The position numbers and the translations under genes are program-made. The notes beneath the pieces were generated by a model, which saw only the letters and a list, made by a program, of their open reading frames with translations, was not told the origin of the DNA and made no database searches. From assembly GCA_030765045.1 (NCBI GenBank), contig CM060962.1, positions 91,126,412 to 91,190,411 on the forward strand: a stretch of 64,000 nt of DNA. Reading direction: 5' to 3'. Every line of letters begins with the position of its first letter. Positions within the stretch are counted from its first letter, which is position 1. Of this stretch, positions 11,713-23,395 are shown in pieces. The DNA is from Tenodera sinensis (taxonomy: Eukaryota > Arthropoda > Insecta > Mantodea > Mantidae).

Positions 11713-13042
11713 CTTCTACACTCTGTGCCTCCGTCCACACAGGACACCATGGGCATGGAGTAGTAATAAAACTGGCATATGGTTAGCACGCTGCTTCCCA
11801 GTGACCGTTCAGATGCGCTCTCCAAGATAGGAGCCGCCACTTAATCAAGCAGCTTCTCAGTTGCTCCTCAAAGTCATTAAGCTGAATGTTTCAGCTCTCC
11901 CAGCAAGAAACAAAAATACCCCGATGCTGGTGCCAGGAATCAAATTCGATTCAGTTTGTATCATGGGTAGCAATGTACCGCAGTAATACGAAGCCGAATG
12001 GAGCTTTAAAAGGACTTAAGTAATTTTGATATACAGCGTTTTGCCTTATCAATTTGATAAATGCCTTGAACATTCCAGAGATCATTAATCAGCATTCGCG
12101 CGTGCTGTAGCCCAAATATTTGCGAATATGGCCAGCTTCGAGCAGCTGGTTCGACACGATAAAAGCACATTGTGAAGTATACGAAACATACCTTTTCAGA
12201 AAATGCTGTTAGCGTAGTGACTTACCAGAGAGGAAAGTTAAAAGACCAACTGCAGAGGTCTATCCGCACAGAGAGGAAAAATTCCAAATTCTATACGCAG
12301 ATGCAAATAGTGTATAAGTACAAGCCAAGGAACAATATGCTTTCACAATTTCAGATTATACTTTCAAGTAGGTTTGCCCACTCATCGCGTACCACCCTCA
12401 ATACAATCGTAATGCAACCTTGAGGCTTTTTTTTCTCGTGTGTGTTTGATTATTTACTATAAGCCAGAAGAATTGTGGGAAGATCTTCATCCTATGGGAC
12501 ATTTATAATGTAGTGATATGCAAGAAAATTTGAATGTGAGGAAAAAGTATTTGAAGTGCAGCTGATACAATCAGTTTAATTATATCTTGACCAAGCTATG
12601 TGAAGTACTTAAAAGCCTTTTGCATACAAAAGTGACATATACAACTAAAATATGGTTTTAAAAAGTAACTTAACTTCAGGAATACTAACCAAATTTCACC
12701 AAAACATTCCCTTACTGGTACGTAACATTTGTAAGATGGACTCGTCAAAAGCTCATCGTCAAAATTTCCACTAAAATTCTGAAATCATCAAAAGATTATC
12801 ACTTGAGTTTGTGTTATAACTATGAAGGTACATGGTATGTGATTTACACATTGATTTTTAAGGAGCTTTTTTTATTTTAGGACAGCTTGTTACGGTACGC
12901 AATTATAGTTGTTGTTGCAGGGAGACTACCTGCCTTAATCCATAGCGTTTACCTCAGTTTGGTAGAGGTATTGAGGTTGGATCCTATCTTACATGGTCGC
13001 AATGGGTTCCGTGTTCGGAGCATACCTCTTTGCCCCTGATTA
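11713..13042. other. no firm feature
   Basis: GGAGCCGCCACTT at about 11829 echoes the hAT end but has no partner that I can place. A weak tRNA-like stretch near 12948-12985 (CCTCAGTTTGGTAGAGG, then GGTTGGATCCT) may be a decayed SINE head. Nothing else seen. Confidence 0.4.
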
Positions 13043-15350
13043 CACTGGTCTACAAAAAATTAACTTTTTCTCTTTCACAAGAATTAAAATAACAGATTCT
13101 AAAAGTATTTTTCGTGCTGAATTCAAATATAATTACAGTTTGTCCGCATCGGGCAGGAGTTCTGTGTGATATTCATTTGAATTTTTATAATATTCTAAAA
13201 AATCCGTAACTAGCTATCTAACTCAAAATTATAACTACTGATTCTGACTTACCTAGAAAGTGGTAGATAGTGATTTTCGGGTATATTTTGCATCTGGAAT
13301 GTCTCTCATTTTAGTCCAACAGTAGTCACCCAGCATATTGGAACTCCACTTGCCTTGGTACCTCTTCTCTATCGTAGAAATTTGCTGATGAAAACGCTCA
13401 CCGTGTTCATCGCTGACAGCTCCAAGGTTTTCGGGGAAGAAGTCCAAGTGAGAGTCCAAGAAGTGAATTTTTAAAGACATGTTGCATTCCATAGCTTTAT
13501 AAGAATGCAGAAGATCAGCCACTATGTCACGATAGTTTTCTGCTTTATGGTTTCCAAGAAAATTGCAACATAAACTTTTGAAAGACTGCCAGGCTGCTCT
13601 CTCCAGTGGATTTAACAGTCCCTCGAAATGTACATCAGCCATTAATGATCGGATTTGTGGTCCTATAAAACTCCTTCTTTCAATTTAGCATCACTGACTT
13701 TGGGGAATTTCGATTTTAAGTACAAGAATCCATCAGAAAGTTTATCCATAGCTTTGACGAAATTTTTCATAACTCCTAACTTAATATGCAATGGAGGTAA
13801 AAATATTTTTTCAGGATTCACTAAAGGGACACATGCCACATTTTTCTGGCCAGGGAGAAGAGATTCACGTTTTGGCCATGACTTTCTAACGTAGTGAGAC
13901 TTCTTATCTCTGCTGTCCCACTCGCACAAAAAACAGCAAAATTTGGTGAACCCAAGTTGCAAACCAAGCAATAAAGCAATGACCTTTAAATCACCACGGA
14001 TATTCCATTCATATTTTCCATATTGTATTTTCTCTAAAATTAGTTTCATATTTTGATATGTCTCTTTCATAGCGGCATGCGCTACTGGTATTGATGGAAG
14101 TTCATTGCCAATATGTAGCAGCACAGCCTTCAAACTTACTTTAGAGGAGTCTATGAACAATCGCCACTCATCTGGTCGGTGTTGATGCCCAAGAGTTTCC
14201 ATAAGTGAACAAATATTATTACAAAACACAACACCATATTCTTCAGAGAAGTATTCTTTGAAAACACTATGGCGGCTACGATAACTACTTATTCTTACAT
14301 CTTTTTGGAGTAAATTCCACCCTTTGAGTCTGGAAGTTAAAACTTCAGCTTGCAGTTTAGACAGATTCAAATCCCGAATCAGGTCATTAAGGTCTTGCTG
14401 ATTGGGAAAGTATGGTTCTGATGAACAGCTACTGGCTTCATATGTAAGATCATTTTTATTTTCATCTGAATCATTTTGAGTTTCAGTTAGGTCAGAATCA
14501 GAGTTATCACTTAAGGTTGTATCTACATATACTGGTACGGGGAACTCTTCACTGTGTAAGACAGGTCTCAATGCAGATTGCAAATTCGGATACTTAACTG
14601 TATATTTTGTTTTAGATGTGATTCCTTTAATATTTGTCAAACAAAAATAACAGTCAGTTGAATGATCCTTCGGTTCCCTCCAAATCATGGGAATTGCAAA
14701 TGGCATATGATGTGTACCATTTTTCCACCCAGTCAGCAGTCTAACACACGAAACACAGCATGTATTTGGGGCCCAGCTCTTATCAAAATCACCAACTTGA
14801 CAGCCAAAGTAAAGACGATAACACTTCTTTACAAGTGGGGTCATATTTCGCCTCTGAGACTTGAAGGTCAGCTCACCACAAATATAGCAGAAATTATCTG
14901 CATGATTTACACACTTTCTTGGCATGATGAAAACATTAAGCACTGAAATACAACATGCACAACATACACAATACACTTCTAAACAGAAAGGAAGGAAATA
15001 TTTCACTAGTGAACAATGTCACAGTCAGCTCAATACTGACACATCACAATGCCAGACAGGTCTGAGCATGTCTAAACATGAATGAACCTGCACAGTCTTG
15101 TTTTGTGGTGCTTCAGCGTGATATTACAAATAATTTCAATAAATACGGCTTGAGTAAAATAGCTACATATGAGGTAAAGGTTCCCATGACAGGTCAAAGA
15201 AAACGCTAAAATCATATTTTGAAAAGTAGCTTTCACAGAAAAACTATGCCTGATGGGAAAATTCTGACTACATATCTGAATTCAGGATGAAAAAAATGCA
15301 CTAGATTCACTATTCAGATTTCTTGTGAAAAAAAATCTTGTCGACCAGTG
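13043..15350 (-). mobile_element. 2.3 kb CACTGG-TIR transposon, TTA target duplication, near-intact gene
   Basis: Left end CACTGGTCTACAA (from 13043); the right end reads TTGTCGACCAGTG as TTG-TCGACCAGTG up to 15350, so the inverted ends are CACTGGTCKACAA, and a TTTCACAAGAA block follows within 30-40 bp in both arms. TTA precedes the left end (13040-13042) and follows the right end (15351-15353), a 3 bp target duplication. One minus-strand gene fills most of the interior, with about 425 bp upstream and 210 bp downstream. CACT-type ends plus a 3 bp duplication are known for the CMC group (CACTA/Mirage/Chapaev), particularly Chapaev3; assignment to that group is inference. This is the youngest-looking DNA transposon in the window. 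Confidence 0.88.
13253..14925 (-). CDS. transposase-like protein, 557 residues, one-base frameshift
   Basis: I start at the Met at 14925 (MPRKCVN), not the Met at 15006, because the 27 residues between them are hydrophobic and unlike the family as I remember it. Residues 1-420 are open. A stop at 13663-13665 follows one missing base in a run (plus-strand AAAA at 13667-13670), and the frame resumes with FIGPQIRSLM to a stop at 13253. Visible parts: a Cys-rich N-terminus (C13, C16, C35, C42, C56, C57, C60, then C92-x2-C95) likely to bind zinc; an acidic Asp/Ser/Glu linker (about 135-160); FIDSSK (D259), RGDLKV (D312), a CCFLCEWD Cys cluster (330-334) and SDEHGERFHQ (E507/E510). I propose that D259, D312 and one of these Glu residues form a DDE triad. 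Similar unnamed proteins recur in arthropod genomes. The position inside matched inverted ends argues for a transposase. The break could be real or a homopolymer sequencing error. Confidence 0.82.
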
Positions 15351-15493
15351 TTATAGAGCCCGAACAGTTCCCTTGCATCCCATGATCTGTGCTAAAACTA
15401 AGGGTTTTCAATTCCGAGACTTATGTATTTATATGATTTATAACCTTAATTAGGCAGCGCTTTCTTAGAAAGGAACCATTGCCTCTATGAGTG

Positions 15494-15496
<3 letters not shown>

Positions 15497-15578
<82 letters not shown>
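15497..15578. repeat. (GT)n microsatellite with GC tail
   Basis: About 35 uninterrupted GT units, then GCGCGCGC and GTGT. Confidence 0.98.
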
Positions 15579-18500
15579 ATTTTCTGCGTTTCTATTACCT
15601 ATAAGAATATTTCCTTTCAGTACAGCTTTCAGAATTTTGAACCCAAATTTCAATTTTTTGTTTCCAATATTGCCCATAAGCTTATCAAATTTGCAAATAA
15701 AATATGTATTAATTCATACAAGTTCAAATGTATATAGTGCGTTTTCACAAGTTATTTATAAATGTATGTACTTTATTTTTAATTTTCTGAAACTTCTCAA
15801 CGACAATTATAATTTATGACAATCTCAAGACTCTTTGGTCAAATTTTCTAAATATTTGGCAATACTTTGCACCACAAGGTGCATTTGGAGAGCTAAGGAT
15901 TATTGAAAAATGAAGAAATTAAATTAATTTTAGGAGTAAAGGGGTGATTTTAGACTTCAAAATTGTATTCCTGTGTTGTCTGCTACTTTCATTACTTTTA
16001 TGTCTGCAGCATCAATATACTCATCCTTCTTAGAAACACCAGAATTTGTTAGCGCAGAAAATTAATATTTTTTCAGAATTAATACAAATTTAACTGATTG
16101 TTCACAAGTGTTATCGATGTTGTTTTGAATCAGTTGAGGTTTAAATTGCTCCATGTGTGTGGAAATCGGTTTTATGAATCCTGGAAAAATATTAAAAGTT
16201 CAGCATCATAACGTTCATCGCCTATATATTAAATAACGCAATTTACAAGGTATGTATGGTAGTTATATTTCTTACGATTAAGCAAAAATGTTAATTCTGA
16301 TTAAATAAAGAATATAGTTTGTATTATGAGGAATAGAACTACATGTAATATGATGTGGCCTTCAACTACTAGTTAGAATGCAGAGATCCAGTTCATTTTC
16401 AGCACAGCGTGGTTTTTTCCCCCTTTGGGAGATCTTCCGTGCTCAGTCTATAATTGGTTGTATTTTGTCATTTGGTAGCCACACCGTGGAAGCAATCCAT
16501 ATCAGCAGTACAACATTGTATGGAAGATTTAAGGAGAGTTATGGTTTTCACTCGCAACCTACCATTTCGAGAGTGAGCGTGGGTGCCTTGTAGAATATGT
16601 AGACAGCTTATCAGAAACAACACATAAATACTTAACTGGTGTATAAATATGTTTTAATTAAATTATAAATATGTCAACATTAACCCTAAACACGTACATG
16701 CAATACAGACAACTGTTCGGTAAATGTTCTTTTAACAATTCCCTTTTCAGTTTTTTATATCTGTTGTTAATTTATTGGCCAAATGTGACCCAATAGCACA
16801 AAGAAATGCATGAATATACTTAATATCAAAGGCGTCAATAACGAGGTTGAGGCTATAAGCAGGAATTTTTTATTGTTTTTCTTTACCAAGGTGTATTGGA
16901 TAAGGAAGTGTGATGCAAAATGTAATAATGAGAACAGTTGCTGTTGTGTATTTAAATTCAAATCGTATTAGAGATGTTGCATTAATTAATGAGTGTGAAA
17001 GAAATTCAGTAATGAATATATTTACATGTTTAGTTATAGATTTCTTTAGGCTACTCCTTAAATTTTAAGCTGCATTGTGATTAACAATTTATTGAATATG
17101 ATTATTTTCATACACTTTGGCTTAAATTGTTTTTTTCAGCCACGATTGTTGAAATTAGTCTACTACTGTAAATGCCAAACTCTCTCTCTCTTTTGTTATG
17201 TACTATTCTCATATTTAAGCATTTTCAAAAGGAAAAAAATTGCAAGAATCGTAGGGTGCATGACAACTGTAGACGGTAACAGTGTGCCCTAACTGGAAAA
17301 ATTTGGGAATTTCTGATAGATATATACCAACGGAATTTTATTTGCCTTTAGGGTAAACACTTATATCAAATACAATACAAAACATATTTTCATGGTCTAT
17401 AAAATACACTAAAGCTACACTTTAAAGTGTGCACTTTACCGTACTCTAGGGTAGTGCAATATGGGGTTGAAAACTGCAGAATTTTGAAACTAGGCTAGAA
17501 GGGACTGGCGCTCTTAATTTTGTTTATTCAAGATAATTGGTAACGAGTGGTGGAATCAGCCTATGAAGTCCCTAGTTCTTCTTTAGTAAAACAAGCCATT
17601 GCATGAAGATGCAGATTAAGGCAGGTTTTTCCGTACCAGGACAACGGAATTGTGTGACTATTTCTCAGGCTGAATGAACAGAACCTGTATTTTGAAGGGC
17701 GATACCCCTGGATAGGCCTGTTTGAGATTGTACAAAAAGTAAAGCAAAGCGCATTGACGTCATAGATCCTACAGGTGAGCTGGCGAGGGGAAAGGAACGT
17801 GTATACAAAGCAGAAACCCACAAGGGCAAATTATATGCTGAAGTTCCAAACCCCTACGATGAATAGTTGAATATTACAGCATTTTGTCCATCGCCTACAA
17901 CATATCCCTTTGTTTTCATCAATTTGTTGAAGCAGAACACTTCTGAGCTCATGAAATCGTTGCCATTAGCATTTTGGGCGTGTAATTCAACTCACATTTT
18001 AGAGGGTTATATCAGGTTTAGAGGTCAATGTTCTGTAACCCGTTCACTGCTAACAGCAAATAAATCCACCGACATTATCTGCGGATTAGTTTGATTTCCT
18101 TTTCCCAAGTGGCGACATCTAGAAAGTGCCGCCTGACCTCTGAATGGTTGGTCACCATGATTTCATCACCATTTTCTGCGTTCTCTACTGTCTACATATA
18201 GCAGCTCCATCCAAAAATCTTATGCAGAATTTAGGCTAGAATTACACGTTTTGAGGTTATTGAACCCAAAGTTGTGAGATTGATGGCAGAAGAGAGAAAA
18301 TTTGAACATATGTAAAATTTTGTAATCACATTTCCAAAAGTTTCCCCACCCCAAACTACCCTTTTCTGAGACCGAATAAGTATGCATCGAAACAAGGCTG
18401 ATCAATTGCATACCTCAAAGAACCGAGTCCCGCTGATAGAGAAATTATCAAGAAACAGGGTATTTCTTTCTAAAAAATATACATTGCTTACAAAATCCAA

Positions 18501-19294
18501 TATTTCTAACAAATAATAATGTGTACTCTTATATTAAGTTAATATTATTTTAAGAAGCCGATATAATATAGAAGACAGTATCCGCAGAGATACGTTCAAC
18601 GTGAAACAGATTGTTTTTAACTACAAAATAACTTTCTCTAAGTCGACTAATGGCACAAACCTGTCCTCGGTAAAAAGCCCTTTTAAGTGAAATAGATGTG
18701 TTCATATCAATAGGATCTAGGATTACATTTAGAAAGTAAAGATTTTAGGAATACGTGACATACATATGTTGTGATTGCATCAGTTCTCTTGAAAACGTTA
18801 ATACTTTAGATTAATAAAGAAAGCTAAGCGGGGGAGTTTAGTAATACTTGTCCACTAATAAAAAATTACATTTATTTAAAATAAATTTCATCAACAAATA
18901 GGATTAAAGAAGTCAGGTGACTTGACAGGATAAACAAAAAATGATGTGGAGAGATCTCTTATATACCTACACATAAGAGTGCTCTCAAACTGAAGTCAGA
19001 TATGTAAATCACGGTGTCTAAGCACGCGATGATATGTACTGCCTGTGAAAGTGAAATGTTTGACGAGAAGTTAACCGCAAAAAGCTCGCGAGATAGACCG
19101 TTGATGCGCCAATATGCATATTTTGTGTAATCAGGATGAAACTGCAGAAGTGCAACTAACGAGAGCATCTAACGTGCGTGCGAACAAAGTGTTTAGCAAT
19201 AAATGGTATCTTCAATGAATATCATAACACTAAGGCTTGAGATAAACACATGGTTCCATTCACGCACCTCTTGCGTATCCCATCATCTCCTTTC
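15579..19294. other. no recognisable gene or element
   Basis: AT-rich DNA with short open frames only. The 86-codon minus frame at 17561-17821 and the plus frames at 16378 and 17867 show no motif. Confidence 0.5.
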
Positions 19295-19352
19295 CGACAC
19301 GACGGGCCCTAATGACCTAGCTGTAGATGGGCTTTTAAACCCCTCTCACTCA
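19295..19352 (+). repeat. SINE 3' module
   Basis: GGGCCCTAATGACCTAGCTG followed by GATGGGCTTTTAAACCCC and CTCACTCACCC. The same module occurs at 50579-50626 (plus) and 49172-49225 (minus), in one case followed by a long ACTC tract, so it is the 3' end of a retroposon family. Confidence 0.6.
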
Positions 19353-19639
19353 CCCTTTCCAACAAGAAGACTCATCCTGCCCCATCCCACATATTTCTTA
19401 AGTACTTTGGTGTATAAGCATTTAGCTCATTGTTGCTGGTAATGAATTACATAACAGCGCTAATATAATTCTAATAGCCAAAAGAGGTCTTAAATATATT
19501 GCCAATTATCGTCATAATTATTAACAGTGTGGTGACTGCTATTAACTTAATGGTACTCAGCATCCTTTGGTATGATGGAACAACTCGTCAATCAAGTGAT
19601 TAAAGCTCCATGGACCTCGGGCTTATTTGAGCATCATTT

Positions 19640-19735
19640 CATTTCATTCATTCGTCCGATATGACACAATGTTGGAGGACGTTAATTTAAAAAAAAAAAC
19701 AAAAAAAAAAAAAACAAACAAACAAACAAACACCA
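19640..19735 (+). mobile_element. 3' end and A-rich tail of a plus-strand SINE
   Basis: GGAGGACGTTAATTTAAAA runs into a long A-rich tract with (CAAA)n. A GACGTTAA or GCGTTAA ending is also seen in the SINE at 8378-8580. Only the 3' part is visible; it meets the next SINE tail to tail. Confidence 0.5.
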
Positions 19736-19928
19736 GGTATGATAGCGAGAAGGAGGATGATATGAAGTGCAGGCAAAATAGATGAATGGAGAGGTGATGG
19801 AGCATTTGGTGGAATGGCAGGGTAAACCGGAGAAACCGGAGGAAACCCGCCCAGACGCCGCTTCGTCCACCAAAAATATCACATGGATGGTGGTAGGCGA
19901 ACGGCCTAACCGCTTGCCACGGCACCGT
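19736..19928 (-). mobile_element. SINE A copy 2
   Basis: Read on the minus strand from 19928: GAGACGGTGCCGTGGCAAGC, GGTTAGGCCGTTCGCCTACC (decayed tRNA-Ser-like head), then ATTTTTGGTGGACGAAGCGG, CGTCTGGGCGGGTTTCCTCC, GGTTTCTCCGGTTTACCCTG, and a tail reaching the A/C-rich tract near 19735. The core is shared with the full copy at 50721-51111. The B box is deleted here. Confidence 0.8.
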
Positions 19929-19929
19929 C

Positions 19930-20714
19930 TCTTACGTAGATATTAGATTTTTAATTTTTTTTAAGAAAACGATATATTTTGCTTGAATCTAGTGTAATTT
20001 GTACAAATATAATAATTCCATAGAATTAATTTAGTTATTCAAGTTGAAAAGCAAGTCTTCTATCTATACTTGTAATCTAGGTTTTAGTTTCATCTTAAAA
20101 TACCTTACATTAAAGGTGCGTCTTCGAACACAACCAGCACAATACTTTGTTATACACTATGTCTTTTCGTTTTTTACCATTAAAGCTCTATTTTCCGCAG
20201 AAGTTGCATACCACACTATTTTTGCACATTTTTTGTTTTTCAGGAGAGAAACTACTCTAAAATACGCACTGAGGCTTTCGAGCTCAGTAAAGTGGTCCAT
20301 GAAGTAAGATGCTTATTGCTTTATTCTTTATGCTTATGCAAGAAAACTATGAAACCTTTGCAAAGATTATCATGCATAAGATCAAACAAAAGCCTAAAAG
20401 AAGGAATAAATAGTAGTAAAAGAATTTTATGCAACCATTTGACGTGCCATCGTATTCGTTTGCTTTCTATTGAAGTGCTTATCATAGATTCGCCATTGCT
20501 GAACTAGAGGAAATATTTTAATTTGTACTCTACATTACAGTGCTGCTATGTTCAATCATAAGAATCAAAGCAGTGTTGAGAAAATTCTGCATATTAACAT
20601 CTTTCTAAGTAAGGGTTTATTTTGAAACAGAAGATTTCATGAAAGCACTTCAGGAGCTTGGTAATAGAGTACTTCAATTTATATATTTCAGTTATGAATT
20701 AGACTCTTCACCCA

Positions 20715-20717
<3 letters not shown>
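19930..20717. other. no recognisable feature
   Basis: AT-rich DNA, short frames only. Confidence 0.5.
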
Positions 20718-20799
<82 letters not shown>

Positions 20800-20811
20800 G
20801 AGAGAGAGAGA
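20718..20811. repeat. (CA)n(GA)n microsatellite
   Basis: About 40 CA units (20718-20798) followed directly by six AG units. Confidence 0.98.
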
Positions 20812-22139
20812 AATTGTTTCTAAAATGTTGTTTGCTGTTTATTCAGATAATCAATCTGAAATGTACGTAGTGAAAATGAGCAGCATTGGCTTCCTTGTTT
20901 ATTTTTGGATACATTCCCAGAACTTCAAACCTGTAAATATTTCTAGAAAGAACGGAAAACCCCGTTGTCCTTGATAGGTGCCGTGCTGATACGTATCATA
21001 GTTGCTAGAGGCGTTTAGAACATCAGCAGATTTTGAAGGAGGCGGTGACATGTGGTTGTTGAAGTAAATAAATAGAAGCTGGTAGCTACTTCTAATGCAG
21101 AAAAATAGCAGCGTAAGGTTAAAGTAAGCAACCGTAATTATAGTGCTAGGTAAGTTGCAATCGCAGGTGATCATTACATTTACCGGTAAGATAAATGAAG
21201 GTGTACAAATGTTGTGTACTTTCCTTGAATGTATACACAGTCTCTAAACGTCAGAGTTTCAGATGATCTAGGCGGCTATAAGATACACTGGCTCATAGTT
21301 GCTGTTATGTATACCTCATAACAAAAACAGAAATCCATACCATTAGCCGTCCATGTGCATAGCTACATTTGTTTAAGGAATAAGTCCTTACGAAGAGTTA
21401 ATTATTGCATTTTATACCAATTAACACATAATCATACTTATACAGGATGGAAGTGAAATGATCTGTCAGACTTTAACAGCGCATTTCTGATGTTGTGAAT
21501 AACAAGAAAGTCTAATATCAAAATGTTGAAAACTTTATAGTTTTGTAGAAAAAAATATTTTATTAAAAACATTTATCATCATCTGAATTATTATTGATTG
21601 AAGGTTCTTATTTATGGCTATATTCATAGAAAATTGAATAACCCACAACTTTTTCCTTTGGCGTATTTCGAAAGATTCAACGGTTTTTGTGTAAATTAAA
21701 TTTAAAAGAACCCACAATTTCTTGCCTTTTTGTTGCTTTTGTTATTTCCGCTGAAGTAATCTATAACTGCATTCCGTTCTGTTTAATGTATCGCTAACTA
21801 CATTATTCCCTGGCATCCAGATCTTATAACAATGCATTTTATGACCATTAAAACCGTATTTTACACTATTACGCACGTATATTTTTAATATGGTAATAGT
21901 CTACGAAATTTATAGATATGCCTTTGAATGTGAATATTTAAAGGGAAATATGAATTTCGAGAGGCATGATTGACAGTTGAGGTAGGCGTGTTCCCTGCTT
22001 TATTTTCAGCAATTGCAATTAATATCTTAAGGGAAGCACATGACTAATTTAATTCTCATACCATCTATGCAAGCACGCCTGAGGTTTAGGTGACCCTTCG
22101 CGCAGGTTTAGCTGAAGGTGGGTATTTACTTTTGTGAAA
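20812..22139. other. mostly featureless; one solitary MITE-like end
   Basis: TATACAGGATGGAAGTGAAA at about 21440-21460 resembles the TACAGGGTGGAAGGGAAGT ends of the MITE at 42.4 and 55.9 kb, but I see no partner end. Nothing else recognised. Confidence 0.35.
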
Positions 22140-22235
22140 GATAGTACATCATGGGAATCGAACTTACCAGCTCCCGAATGCGAGCCACAGATGCTGCCAC
22201 AAGAACTCGTGTATAAGAATTTGGGAATCTTCAGT
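22140..22235 (-). mobile_element. SINE B head fragment
   Basis: On the minus strand, TGGCAGCATCTGTGGCTCGC, ATTCGGGAG and GTTCGATTCCC parallel the head of the full SINE B at 56725 (GGCAACGTCTGTGGCCCGCA, TTCGGA). The A box is gone and the body is not recognisable. Confidence 0.55.
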
Positions 22236-22617
22236 GGAAGGCTCGCCTAATAATAGCGAATTTAAAAGTACCGTCGGGTGAAATGTCTAAATCTTCCAGT
22301 TTTCATCTCAAAGTAATCTAAATATAATCTAATGCTAAATATAATTTTGTCCGTGCGCCTCCACCACTATTACAAGTGTGCACTAAATTGCATATATATG
22401 TTTTTAACAGCATTTGAAAGAACACTAACTTGACTTTTACTATGCTAATGCCAATCAGGTGTTGCAGAATTCGTAATTTGAAAAACAAATAGAGTTTATT
22501 TAAATGCCAATGCACAAAATTGGCTTACATGTTGTTTTCCTTCACTCTAATGGGTGTTTCATAAAACAATTTTAATCTTTAAATATATTTTATAACAATT
22601 TATTATACTATATTAAT

Positions 22618-23395
22618 TGGTCTTCTTCGTCGCGTGGTAGTAGCACTGCTGCTTACTAAGCGGGAAACTCGTGTTCGATTCCCGATACTGGCGTGGGCAT
22701 TTTCTCCCGCTGGGAGACCTGGTCTGGGGTGCATTCAGCCCCGTTAGGTTCTCAGGGGCCAATTGCGGGGCTGCTAGGAAGTAGTGATTCCTAGTTGCGA
22801 AGATCGCATAATCGGCCGGGAAGTACTGAGGCGCTGACCCGGTCCCACCCTCCAGTACTGCACCCCACTCATGACGCCTGTAGTGGACAGAGGCGGGGTC
22901 TAGGCGATCGGGGGTAGAGGTTATCTTCGGAAGGACTGAGGCGCTGACCTGGTCCCACCCTCCAGTACTGCACCCCACTCATGACGCCTGTAGTGGGCAG
23001 AGGTGGGAGGTCTAGGCGGCCGGGGGTAGAGGTTATCTCCGGAAGGACTGAGGCGCTGACCTGGTCCCATCCTCCAGTACTGCATCCCACTCATGACGCC
23101 TGTAGTGGGCAGAGGTGGGAGGTCTAGGCGGCCGGGGGTAGAGGTTATCTCCGGAAGGACTGAGGCGCTGACCTGGTCCCACCCTCCAGTACTGCATCCC
23201 ACTCATGACGCCTGTAGTGGGCAGAGGTGGGAGGTCTAGGCGGCCGGGGGTAGAGGTTATCTCCGGAAGGACTGAGGCGCTGACCTGGTCCCACCCTCCA
23301 GTACTGCATCCCACTCATGACGCCTGTAGTGGGCAGAGGTGGGAGGTCTAGGCGGCCGGGGGTAGAGGTTATCTCCGGAAGGACTGTTGCGCTGC
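22618..23395 (+). mobile_element. SINE C copy 1, internally amplified
   Basis: tRNA-like head with GTCGCGTGGTAGTAGCACTG and a B box GTGTTCGATTCCC (about 22671-22683), followed by the family core CGCTGGGAGACCTGGTCTGG, GGTGCATTCAGCCCCGTTAG, GAAGATCGCATAATCGGCCG, then CACCCTCCAGTACTGCACCC and ATGACGCCTGTAGTG. Three other copies lie at 28.4, 33.1 and 35.5 kb. Its 3' half has been multiplied in tandem (22813-23392). Confidence 0.85.
22813..23392 (+). repeat. 112 bp tandem repeat, about 5 units
   Basis: Units of 112 bp starting CGGCCGGGGGTAGAGGTTAT. The last three are almost identical; the first is more diverged and slightly shorter, marking it as the original SINE segment. Each unit contains GGACTGAGGCGCTGACCTGG and ATGACGCCTGTAGTGG. 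The overlapping 93-codon minus frames are a product of the repeat. Confidence 0.95.

Noticed and set aside
12948..12985. tRNA or SINE head
   Set aside because: A-box-like and B-box-like strings are present, but spacing and downstream sequence match none of the SINE families here.
21440..21460. Complete MITE starting TATACAGGATGG
   Set aside because: Only one end resembles MITE F; no inverted partner found within about 1 kb.
22613..23314. Overlapping 73-121 codon minus frames starting MGCSTGGWDQ
   Set aside because: Phased copies of the 112 bp repeat, not genes.
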